Part shown: piece by piece, positions 51,950 through 61,300 of the stretch
How the letters are laid out: each line of letters opens with the position of its first letter
Position numbering within the stretch: the stretch's first letter is position 1
Source: JAFNAG01 sp963739235
GTDB taxonomy: Bacteria > Acidobacteriota > UBA6911
Length of the DNA: 64,000 nucleotides
Assembly: GCA_963739235.1 (NCBI GenBank)
Contig: CAVTZY010000024.1
Coordinates: forward strand, 372,001-436,000
Direction: 5' to 3'
Position numbers and translations under genes: made by a program
The notes under the pieces: model-generated
Seen by the model: only the letters and a program-made list of their open reading frames with translations
What the model was told of the DNA's origin: nothing
Databases searched by the model: none

Positions 51950-53794
51950 ATGAGTAAGAAGTCAAAGGCGAAAGGATCTGGTCGAAAAACTACAATTGCG
52001 CATCCAGGTATCTTCGCTCGGCGAGGCCATGGCAAATCGGGGCCGGGCCCGGAAAAGGATTGGCTCCTGGGTTTGTTTTTGGTCGTCGCCGTGATTCTTG
52101 CATACCAACAAACATGGCACGCCGGCTTCATCTGGGATGACGACGCACACTTGACGGAAAATCCATGCATTGTCGGCGACTTGGGGATCAAGGGCATCTG
52201 GACAACGAGCGCGGCGACCTATTATCCGCTGGTGCTTACCACCTTCTGGGTGCTGCACGCTCTATGGGGCTTGAACCCCCTGCCATTTCATGTCGTCAAT
52301 GTCCTGATGCATGCGGCATGCGCGCTTTTGTTGTGGCGCGTTCTGCGCGGACTGAATGTGCCTGGAGCCTGGCTGGGGGCGGGACTGTGGTCACTGCACC
52401 CGGTAATGGTTGAATCCGTGGCCTGGATCACGGAGTTGAAGAATACGCAGTCGTGTTTTTTCTATCTGCTGGCGATTTGGCTTTTCATCAAATGGCGCGA
52501 GGCTCGAAATCACACGGATGGGGGGATCGCCGACTGGCAATACGCGCTGGTTCTGTTCTGCGCTGTGCTGGCGATCCTGAGCAAGTCGTCTACGGTAGTA
52601 CTGCCGGTCGTTTTGGGCTTGTGCTGGTGGTGGTTGGACCGTCGGTGGCGATGGCGCAATGTCGCCTGGCTTTTCCCCCTTTTAGTGGTCTCCCTTGCGG
52701 CAAGCGCCTGGACGATCTGGGAACAGAGGTATCACTCGGGCGCGCTAGGACCAGAGTGGAATCAAAGCTTGCCCGAGCGTGTCGTGATCGCGGGCAAGGT
52801 CATCTGGTTCTACCTCATGAAACTGGTTTGGCCACACCCACTGGCGTTCATTTATCCGCGTTGGCAGATCGACGCTCTGAATCCACTGGCGTATCTGCCC
52901 TTTCTGGCGGCGGTCGGGGGGCTATTGGTGTTGTGGCTAATGCGGAACGGACAATTCAGGCCTCTGTTTTTCGCGGCTACGTATTTTGTCGCTGCCTTAT
53001 TTCCGGTCCTGGGCTTCTTCAGCGTCTATTTTTTCCGCTATTCCTTCGCAGGCGATCATCTGCAATATCTCGCCAGCATTGGACCGATCGCACTTGCAGG
53101 GGCTGGGATCGACAAAATCCTCAGCTATTTCCAGAAGCGAGCAACATTCTTAAGACCAGTAGTCTGCGGAATACTGCTGTCACTACTCGGCTTGTTGACC
53201 TGGCAGCAATGCACTCAATATGCCGATGCGGAATTACTCTATCGAACCACGATCAGCCGGAATCTATCGGGCTGGCTGGCGTACAACAATTTGGGCATGA
53301 CTCTGGCCGGCCACGGGCAAGTTGACGAAGCAATTGGCTATTTCCAGAAGTCCTTGGCAATCAATCCCGATAACGCGGAAGCCCACTACAACCTCGGAAT
53401 AGCTCTGGCTGAGCGCGAGCATTATGACGACGCCATCGCTCATTACCAAAAGGCTCTGGAAATCAAGCCCGACTACGCCGAAGCCCACAGTAATCTCGGT
53501 GCTGTGCTTGCCATCCGCGGGCAGAACGATGAGGCCATCGCCCATTTTCAGAAGGCCTTGGCGATCAAGCCTGACTTCGAGTTGGCCTACTACAATTTCG
53601 GTCTCGTGCTGGCCGATCTCGGACAGGTTGACAACGCCATCGCCCATTTTCAGAAGGCATTGGAACTCGCCACGCAACAGAACAAGCAGGCCCTGGCCGA
53701 ATCCATTCGGACCGGGCTCCAGCTCTACGAAGCTGGCACATCAAATCAAAAGTTGCAGAAGTCATCGCCTGATAAACCCTTAATTCGACGCTAA
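51950..53794 (+). CDS. TMTC-like membrane glycosyltransferase with C-terminal TPR repeats
   Basis: The 614-residue product (ATG 51950) has a basic N-terminus, then about ten membrane helices beginning LLGLFLVVAVILAYQQTW. Loop one holds the GT-C-type acidic motif AGFIWDDDAHLTENPCI. The next loops carry SLHPVMVESVAWITELKNTQ, a variant of the TMTC/O-mannosyltransferase signature. The C-terminal 190 residues contain four or five TPRs, for example WLAYNNLGMTLAGHGQVDEA, AHYNLGIALAEREHYDDAIA, AHSNLGAVLAIRGQNDEAIA and AYYNFGLVLADLGQVDNAIA. Family members transfer a sugar from a dolichol- or polyprenyl-linked donor to extracytoplasmic proteins; bacterial homologues are largely unstudied. Its promoter region shares a box with that of the TonB receptor upstream. 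Confidence 0.82.
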   Translation: MSKKSKAKGSGRKTTIAHPGIFARRGHGKSGPGPEKDWLLGLFLVVAVILAYQQTWHAGFIWDDDAHLTENPCIVGDLGIKGIWTTSAATYYPLVLTTFWVLHALWGLNPLPFHVVNVLMHAACALLLWRVLRGLNVPGAWLGAGLWSLHPVMVESVAWITELKNTQSCFFYLLAIWLFIKWREARNHTDGGIADWQYALVLFCAVLAILSKSSTVVLPVVLGLCWWWLDRRWRWRNVAWLFPLLVVSLAASAWTIWEQRYHSGALGPEWNQSLPERVVIAGKVIWFYLMKLVWPHPLAFIYPRWQIDALNPLAYLPFLAAVGGLLVLWLMRNGQFRPLFFAATYFVAALFPVLGFFSVYFFRYSFAGDHLQYLASIGPIALAGAGIDKILSYFQKRATFLRPVVCGILLSLLGLLTWQQCTQYADAELLYRTTISRNLSGWLAYNNLGMTLAGHGQVDEAIGYFQKSLAINPDNAEAHYNLGIALAEREHYDDAIAHYQKALEIKPDYAEAHSNLGAVLAIRGQNDEAIAHFQKALAIKPDFELAYYNFGLVLADLGQVDNAIAHFQKALELATQQNKQALAESIRTGLQLYEAGTSNQKLQKSSPDKPLIRR

Positions 53795-53817
53795 TGTCGT
53801 CTCCAAGGACTGCTGAA

Positions 53818-53910
53818 GAGCCGTATGCTGGGAAAGCCACTTAAGCGATTCCGAGAGGGACGGGGTGGCCACCGTGATCACTTCCTGGGAGCACCCCGTC
53901 CTACTCGACC
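53818..53910 (+). mobile_element. Degenerate group II intron 3' end (domain V/VI-like remnant)
   Basis: GAGCCGTATGCTGGGAAAGC resembles the 5' half of a domain V, but the expected ACGTACGGTTC partner has decayed (TTAAGCGATTC). A perfect 9-bp stem GACGGGGTG (53859-53867) with CACCCCGTC (53892-53900) then resembles domain VI, and the tract ends CTACTCGACC, typical of intron 3' termini. No reverse-transcriptase gene lies in front; the upstream TMTC-like gene is intact. The remaining bases to 54170 hold no recognisable gene. Confidence 0.4.
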
Positions 53911-54170
53911 CAGCCGTCAGGCCGGGATAAGGATGATTGCCATACCTAAGCGCCGAAGCGCGGCACAGATTGGTTCCCGCCTTGGGCCGGCCCTTCAGGC
54001 CTCGATCCGGTTCGCAAACGGGTCCACGGAGCTTACGCGCGGGGCTATTTATTGCCGGCGCTTCGCGCCTGATCTCAGTGGCAATTTCGGAATCCAGGAT
54101 AATGGGCTGTCACAGATGCGGTTTAGCTGGAATTTCAACCGCCCAGCCCGCAATTATCTCAAAGGATTGG

Positions 54171-57114
54171 CTACTTTGATACCTTCGAGGTGTGCAGCAT
54201 CAGGCGCGTCCAGGGCGCGATGGTTTCTTCCGCCCCGCCACGGCTCCGGTACCGCGCGACAAAGACGCCGGCTTCCGCCTCGCGCCCCAGGAGGGCAGAG
54301 GTTCGTATCAGGACGACGTAAAACTCCAAGGGGAGCGACGGGTTGAGATCCAGCGCGGTGCGGTAGACCTCATAGGCTGCGGCGGGTTTCGAGGCCGCTT
54401 CGTAAACTCTTCCCAATTGAATGAGGAGTTCGAGATCCAGCGGATTCCGCGAACGCATCGTCAGCAGCGTTTGTACAGCGGCATCATCATTGCCGGCAGC
54501 AGCAAGAGCGCGGGAAAGCATAAGGCCTGTCGTGCGATCCTCTGGGGAAAGAGCCCAGGCCTGCTCGAGTGCCTCCGCCGCCTTCAGCGCGTCCTTCAGA
54601 TTGAAATACGCGACACCCAGGTTATACCAGAAATCCGGCTTATCCTGGAATTTCCACTTGAGCGTCTCGAGCGCGGTGGCGACAGCCGCATAGTCGTGGT
54701 TCTTCATGGCCTCATCGGCCCGGGTCAGGGTCGCATTTACCTCCTCATTGGAAGCGCCGCCGGCAGGCATTGAGGCTCGTTCCGTTTGTGGACGCGCATA
54801 ATAGCCCTGGCGCGCGTGCAGGCGCACGGAACGCGAAGAGACAGACAGGGCGATCCTGTGGTAGCGGCCATCGGCGGGCTGTCGAGACAGAAATGCGAGG
54901 TAATAGAGCGCGCCATTCGCAGCAAAAGCAGAATTGATGGCTGCGGCAATATCGTTATCCGCTTTGATCCGTTTGGCGCCGCTCCCCAGAGAGAGTGTGT
55001 CCAGGGAAGACGATTTCTCGAAAATCGACGCAGTCACGTGGGCTTCCATCATCTTCGGCAGTCGAGGCGCATAGGTATAACCTCCAATTGAGGGGTCCAC
55101 AACCGGCGTTTCCGAAGCAGCCCCACCGATGTCGGCTGTAAGAATCTTGATGTGCTGTTGTTGGGCTTGGGCCGCAATACTCTGCAATGGACCCGACACA
55201 TCACCCCGGCTGCCCTTACCCGTAACAAACCCCGGCGAGATAAAAATGACGGTCTTCGTATAACTACCCATATCGGCGGCGGCCAGAGTAACGACTGCCT
55301 GTAACCCGTTTAAGGCAGTGTGCGCGTAACCGGCATTGCGCGTGATCAGTTCGGCGACCTTGCCTTGAAGCGTGGCTCGGACAACCGGGGTGTTATCGAC
55401 GTCACTCGCGCCCTCGACTGACCCGAGGCTGTTTTGAAATCTCAACGACAGCTGCGCAGCTGTGCGGATTTCACCCATTTCCTGGACTTCGCGATCACCC
55501 CTGTCTATCATGACTGCTTCATATACGGTAATGGGTTCGCGCTGCTCGTCAACGCGGATCGAACGGCCGTTCGCCTTGCGGATCTCCGCCACCATGGTTT
55601 CGATGTCCCCAGGCGGGGAATTTCCACGACCCTTGCTCGTGAAATAGACCGTAAAGGGCTGGATTGGGTTATGGTATCTCCTCACCAGATCTTCGGCCGC
55701 TTTCTTGACTTTCGGAAAGGTGGTTACGTCCGTCGTCACGTCATCAAGCACGAGGTAGTATTTGCCGAGCGTCAGCTCAGCGCCGTTACTCGAGTTTAAT
55801 ATGGGCTTGTCCTGAGGCGAAGCCGTCAGGGTCGTTTTCATAGCAAGATCGCGCGCCTTGGGCAGATCCTCCATGTTTAAGGCGCCCTTAAAGTAGGCGA
55901 CATCTCTGCGGCTGCCATCCTCAGAAATGTTAAAGTCCTTCGCCGCGAACAGCGGCGGCGCCTTTCCGTTTGTGGATTCCACATAGACCGGCACTTCAAC
56001 CAGGCGCGATTCAACCTTGAATGTTGGAATCCTTGAGTTCGAAGTAGAAACGGTGACATCGGAATTGTCGACCGATCCACGGTCTACGGGACGAGGAACC
56101 GCGGGCGGCGCCATCACTTCGGCCAATGCCGCCTTGACGCTTTCCCTGGCAGCTGTAGCATCGGCAACACCTTGCGCCGGTACTTTATCCAGGTTTTTTG
56201 CCAGGGCGGCGGCGCTGCCCGCCTTGGCAAGAAAAAACCCTCTGCGCGAGTAGACCCGGTAACGGGGATCGGCCACGTTCACGACGAGCTCATGCCAGCG
56301 ATCGTCGGGAGACAAACGCGTGTAGTAATAAAGCACGTAGGCCGCCCTGAGCTCAGCGGAGACCTCGAGGAAAGTCGAGCCCAGGTCGCGGGGGTTTTCA
56401 GTAAAGTATGCCTTTCCGCTGTTCGTCTCGGTCAATTGCCGCAGAATCTGGCGGTAGGCCTGGCTGCTGGTTTCCGAGCCGGCGCAGACCGCATAGATCG
56501 GGTAGCCGTACCGTGAGGCCGCATTCAGAACAAGGGGAAGCGTAGCGGTGCTCGCCGTATCTTCTCCATCGGAGAAAACCGCAATGGCCTTGCGTCCCTC
56601 CTGCTCGCTCAGGACCTTCATCGCATACAGAATGGCATCGTACAGCTTGGTCTTGAACTCTGCCCTGGTGCTGCGAATGCCGCTCAGGATCGGCTCAAAA
56701 TCGTCCGTCAGCTGGGGAATCGCGCGCATGTTCGAATTGAAGGGGATCAATGTGACGCGGTCGCCCGGTTTCAGAGATTTGACGAACAAGCTGGCCGCTT
56801 GCTGAGTTTCCTTTAATGATGCCGTCATGCTCTGGCTGGTGTCGAGGAGCAAGGCCACGTGGAGCGGAACCTGCTCGCTGTCCATGTGATCGATGGGTTG
56901 GGGCTTGCCGTCTTCAGCCAGACTGAATTTGGAAAAATCCAACCCGGTGATGCGGCGTGAGCCTTCCTGGACGGTGAGAAATATCTGTACCTGCTGCGAT
57001 GCCACCGAAAAAGGTCGGCGCCTTCTGAGGCTGGGGCTGTTGTGCGGCAAAGGATCCGATAACGGCCAGGACCCATGCCACCAAGCTCGCAGAGGTGGTG
57101 CGCTTGCCCCTCAT
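54171..57114 (-). pseudogene. VWFA-related secreted protein with TPR tail, frameshifted near the N-terminus
   Basis: The main frame (54171-57050) encodes two tandem VWFA-related domains of the acidobacterial type. The first (HVALLLDTSQSMTASLKE, KAIAVFSDGEDTAST) keeps the D-x-S-x-S metal site; the second (GKYYLVLDDVTTDVTTFPKV, KTVIFISPGFVTG) lacks it. A TPR tail follows (WYNLGVAYFNLKDALKAAEA, LELLIQLGRVYEAASKPAAA). The signal peptide lies in another frame starting at ATG 57114 (ASLVAWVLAVIGSFAAQQP). Removing one base from the five-base run at 57008-57012 joins KAPTF to SVASQQVQIFLTV, giving a normal exported protein of 980 residues. The break is in a homopolymer, so a sequencing error is quite possible. 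Its role may be in envelope protein complexes; unknown. Confidence 0.82.
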
Positions 57115-57169
57115 CAGACTCCTCCTGTCTCGTAAGCTACTTGGCGATACTACTGAACCTAGCGCAGGA

Positions 57170-57708
57170 ACTGCGCCATTGCCGCCTCTATGAATCGGGC
57201 TTACAGCCCTTGTTCCCGATGGGCTCTTCTCATTTCTGGGGCGTTGCCCCAGGCTGGTATGGCACGCGCCTTCAGCGCTCCTTACTCAGGGACTGAGCCA
57301 TTGCCGCCTCTATGAATCGGGCTTACAGCCCTTGTTCCCGATGGGCTCTTCTCATTTCCTGGGGCGTTGCCCCAGGCTGGTATGGCACGCGCCTTCAGCG
57401 CTCCTTACTCAGGGACTGAGCCATTGCCGCCTCTATGAATCGGGCTCACAGCCCTTGTTCCCGATGGGCTCTTCTCATTTCCGGGGCGTTGCCCCAGGCT
57501 GGTATGGCACGCGCCTTCGGCGCTCCTTACTCAGGGACTGAGCCATTGCCGCCTCTATGAATCGGGTTTACAGCCCTTGTTCCGATCGGCTTTTCCTCAT
57601 TTCCTTCCAGTGACGAGCGCCGAAGGCGCGACGCCATACCAGCCTGGGGCAACGCCCCAGGAAAAGGCAGTCCACAACAATTCGAGGGCTGAAAGCCCGA
57701 CCCAATCA
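57170..57708. repeat. Tandem REP-like array (family B), 122-bp period
   Basis: Units begin at 57175, 57297, 57420 and 57542 (122-123 bp apart). Each has GCCATTGCCGCCTCTATGAA, TCGGGCTTACAGCCC, GGGGCGTTGCCCCAGG, CTGGTATGGC and GCGCCTTCGGCGCT. The fourth unit turns into an inverted copy (GAGCGCCGAAGGCGCG to GGGCTGAAAGCCCG) ending at the transposase stop. In three units the complement ATGGCTCAGTCCCTGAGT is identical to the first 18 bp of that transposase gene. Confidence 0.85.
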
Positions 57709-58161
57709 TCAATCCCAAACGTAGCGTTCGTCGTATGGCACCCCATATTTCTTCAAAAACGCCAGATATTCCTCTTGGAATGTTCTGACCCTGTGGTGTC
57801 CCTCCTGGTTCTCGATATAGGCCACAAGTTCTGCAAGCTCATCTGGGCCGACGGAGAAAGCTCCATATCCACGCTGCCAGGCGAATTGGCCCAGTTGAGG
57901 CCACTGCAACTTGAGCCATTTTGAGGATGAGGTTTTTAGTTCCTCCACCAATGACGCAATGGCAATTGTACGCGAGAGCCGAACAGCAAAATGCACGTGA
58001 TCCCACGTGCCCCCGACGCGATAGCCTTCGCATTTGGCGTTGCGTGCGACGGTGGCGAGGTATGCGTGCAAACGGGGACGCGTGGAAGGATCCAGGCAAG
58101 CGAAACGATCCTTGGTGCTGAAAATGATGTGGACGATTACCAGACTCAGGGACTGAGCCAT
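57709..58161 (-). CDS. IS200-like / REP-associated tyrosine transposase (RAYT, HUH endonuclease)
   Basis: This 150-residue Y1 transposase has the HUH motif in GGTWDHVHFAVRL (His55, His57) and the likely catalytic Tyr115 in ELVAYIENQEGHH. The conserved blocks FSTKDRFACL, WLKLQWPQLGQFAWQRGYGA and FLKKYGVPYDERYVWD are typical of the widespread IS200-like family that accompanies REP sequences. Such enzymes nick single-stranded palindromes by a 5'-phosphotyrosine link and are thought to spread REPs. The gene lies between two direct copies of a 170-bp palindromic unit (57542-57712 and 58157-58324), and its own first codons are the start of one unit. It is intact, with no tnpB. Its own mobility as an IS is doubtful; housekeeping by REP mobilisation is inference. 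Confidence 0.92.
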   Translation of the reverse strand: MAQSLSLVIVHIIFSTKDRFACLDPSTRPRLHAYLATVARNAKCEGYRVGGTWDHVHFAVRLSRTIAIASLVEELKTSSSKWLKLQWPQLGQFAWQRGYGAFSVGPDELAELVAYIENQEGHHRVRTFQEEYLAFLKKYGVPYDERYVWD

Positions 58162-58324
58162 TGCCGCCTCTATGAATCGGGCTTACAGCCCTTGATCCGA
58201 TGGGCTCTTCTCATTTCCTTCCGGTGACGAGCGCCGAAGGCGCGACGCCATACCAGCCTGGGGCAACGCCCCAGGAAAAGGAAGTCCACAACAAAGCAAG
58301 GGCTGAAAGCCCGACCCAATCATA
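58157..58324. repeat. Family B unit at the 5' side of the RAYT gene
   Basis: GCCATTGCCGCCTCTATGAA ... CGGGCTTACAGCCCTTG ... GACGAGCGCCGAAGGCGCGA ... CCTGGGGCAACGCCCCAGGA ... GGGCTGAAAGCCCGACCCAA matches 57542-57712 almost base for base. It overlaps the transposase start codon. Confidence 0.85.
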
Positions 58325-58335
58325 AACCGAGCCCG

Positions 58336-61300
58336 TCACCGGGCTTCCGAATAGACCGATAGCGAACCGCGATTGAGCAGCTCTTCCATCCACAGGAACT
58401 GATGGGCAGGGCCCAAACGCATGATTTCCTTCATCAGATCATTCCAGGAGCCGACGCGAGTTGACGCAGGGTCGGCAACGAGATACTGCAATGCGAGCTC
58501 ACCAACCATTCCAGCAACGGCTGCGGGTGCTCCGGAAGCATAACCGATTTCGGCCAATCGGACCTTTAGGTCAATGATACGATCAAACAGGTAATCCGGC
58601 GAAGCAGAGTTTTGCAGCCGTTCGTAGGAGTCACAAAACCGCAGAGCAACGTCTGAGATGCCCAAGCGCCGCCGGATGGAGCATCCGTACTGCTCGACTT
58701 CCCTTTGAAAAGCATCCAGCTCCGCGGATTGCTCTGCCGGGACTATCTCGCGCAGCCTCTCGAGCGCAGGACTCATGATGATTGGAGCCTTCAACGGCGC
58801 GTCGATATCGCAGGCATAAGCGCAAAGGCGCTGGCGGGCGCGTGCGGGCAATATTCCGGCCTCCGCGAGATAGGCCTCCCCCTGAAAGAACAATTCCGAA
58901 GGCGAGAGCAGTTCCAAAGCGCCGATGGGGTCGCCGCGGCTCGCAAGATCGGCAAGCTGGTTCCTGCGCAATGGCGAAACAAGTGCGGCCAGATGTTGAT
59001 CGCACCATCCATCCGTTGCGGGAGCCGGCAAACACAACGCCATCAGCTCGCGTCCCAGGCGCGTCGACAGGGCCACGTATTCTTGCGCCCGATCCGTGCG
59101 CAGCTGCGAATGGATCACGCGCATTCCGGTGAGCATCGCCGGCAGGAGTTTGCCCGGGCCCCATCTGCCGAAGCTCTGGGCGGATGCCGCCGTCTCCAGT
59201 CTGTTCAATTGAATCTGCAGCCCTGCGAGCGAGCCCGTCATGGCGCCCCCGCGTTCATTGCCCTGCCCCTCGAGCAGCACCGCCTCCAACCAACCCGTCT
59301 GCGCCGGCTGCCGGCGCGGGTAGAAATCGTGTTTCCGAATGAAATCCGGATCGTAACTGAGGACCGCGGACTGGGGAGAACCATCATACGCGTAGCAGTG
59401 GCCCAACAGCGCCACCCCGAGCTCCGTATGCAGAACAGCGGCGACCTGTTTCATGACTCTCTGGACCCATGCGGGATAATCGCGCAGGATTACGGGATCC
59501 GACGGTGCTTCCAATTCTTTGGCAAGATCCTCGTATGCGTTTGGAGGGGGCGACGGCACTTTGTTTTGAGAAGTTGCCGCTGCCGAGGCAGGGGCTGGAA
59601 GCTTGCGGATCGCCGCGGCGAGGCTTTGCAGCCATTCGGTGTGACGTTCACGACTCGCAAGGATTCTCTTCGCCAGCTGAACCGCTTGGAGCAAATCGGC
59701 GACGGGTGCCAGGTGTTGCAGCCCGAAGACACTCTTAATACGCTGCAGTTGTTCAGCGTGAGCCTCTTGGACAAGCGGCGCACCGTTGAACAAAAAGACC
59801 CTCCGTTCAATGGGTCCTGCCAGCGCCTCCAGCAGCAACCCGGGCGAGTCGGCCGGCATCCGCAGAGAATTCGCCAATTCCGGCAACAGCATGTCGGTCA
59901 GGAAGGTTGAAACATTGTCCAAAAAGGCCGGTTCCTCGGCGGCGGCAAAACTCGCGAGTGCCGCCTTTAGAAGCATCTGGCCCGTCGGCGTGTCGATCAC
60001 GCCTTCCCGGCAAAAGGCGGAGATCAGAAAAAAGAGCGACTGGCTGGTGCGCGTGCGGTTGACGTTCCAGGCCGTGTCCCGTGCCTGTGCGACATCCCTG
60101 CAGTAGGCAAAATACGGCACCAGCAAGTCCGCCCGCGCGCGGATATCCCATATCAAATCGAGGTATATCTGGGATTCAGCAGGACTGCGCATGATGGCTT
60201 TGATTCCGTCGTCAGTAAGGATCTCAGGCCGGACATCCTGGATAAATCTCACGAATTCGACAAGACCGGCGCCGGCACCCGGAGCAGCCACGGGATCCGA
60301 CTTTCCCCCTGATTGTACGAGGCTCGCGATATCTTTCACCGAGATGCCGGTTTCGGATCGGCTGGGAAACAAATAGGGGATAAAGCGGGGATCGACGGGA
60401 AGAACCAGTCTCTGCTCGTCGGCAGCCAGCATGCGGACCAGCCGGGCCGCTTCGGGATTCCAGTGAGTGGGCGAGGCGTCGGATGAGACTTTCGGTGCGA
60501 CCAGATTGGTTAATATATCAAGGCTGTTCGCTGAGGGCGCAAAAAGGCGCTGCACTGCAGGGGGGGCGCAGGTAAGGGTATAGTACGTGTACACCAGCCT
60601 GCCTCTGCCATTTTCCAGGAACTGGCGGATTAAGGACAGGGGATCTTGACGGGGAGCGCCTGCCGAGCTGACCGATGCCCCGGGAAGAACCAGCCCATCG
60701 GCCCTAAAGTCGAGGAAGCGGCCGATACTCTCCAGGATTTGAGTCAGAGGAATCAATTCTCTCCCGCTGAAAGTTTGGAGCAGAGCCGCGCGCCACGGTG
60801 CGGGACAGTGCTCCAGTGCCAAGTACAGCTTCATCTCATCGGGGCGTCGAATTAACTCGGCGACCAGAAGGCGTGGATCGCGGTTCGGGAGGCCGAGGAT
60901 CTTGCCTTGCATCAAATTGGCATCGATCATCGATGGGAGAATCTCATCTCCCATCGTGAACCGGAGTTCCCGGAGGTCTTGGGCTTCGATATCGATTCCC
61001 AGCCGTCTCAGCAGTCGTTGCTCTTGCTGGATCAAAGGATCGTGACTCACGATAAGGGTGACCGCTCTTCTCCCCTTCTTTTGCTTTGACGAGTATTTGA
61101 TCCCAAAAAAGCTGAGAAATTTTTTTGTCTGATTAATAGCCGGGCCATCCCCGGTTAACGGCAGAACGTATCTCTGTCTTTTCCCCGCCTCGTCCGTCGG
61201 CAGGAGAGATATCCCTTTGCGCTTCATGTACTGAAGCAGTCGATCGTAGGTGCGAAAATGATCGAGGATCTCGGACTGGAGCCGGGTGAGCTTGTTTGTG

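Noticed and set aside
58705..59910. 401-codon plus-strand frame inside the giant protein gene
   Set aside because: Antisense, basic and low-complexity; the minus-strand frame is continuous over 5 kb with a signal peptide and ribosome-binding site.
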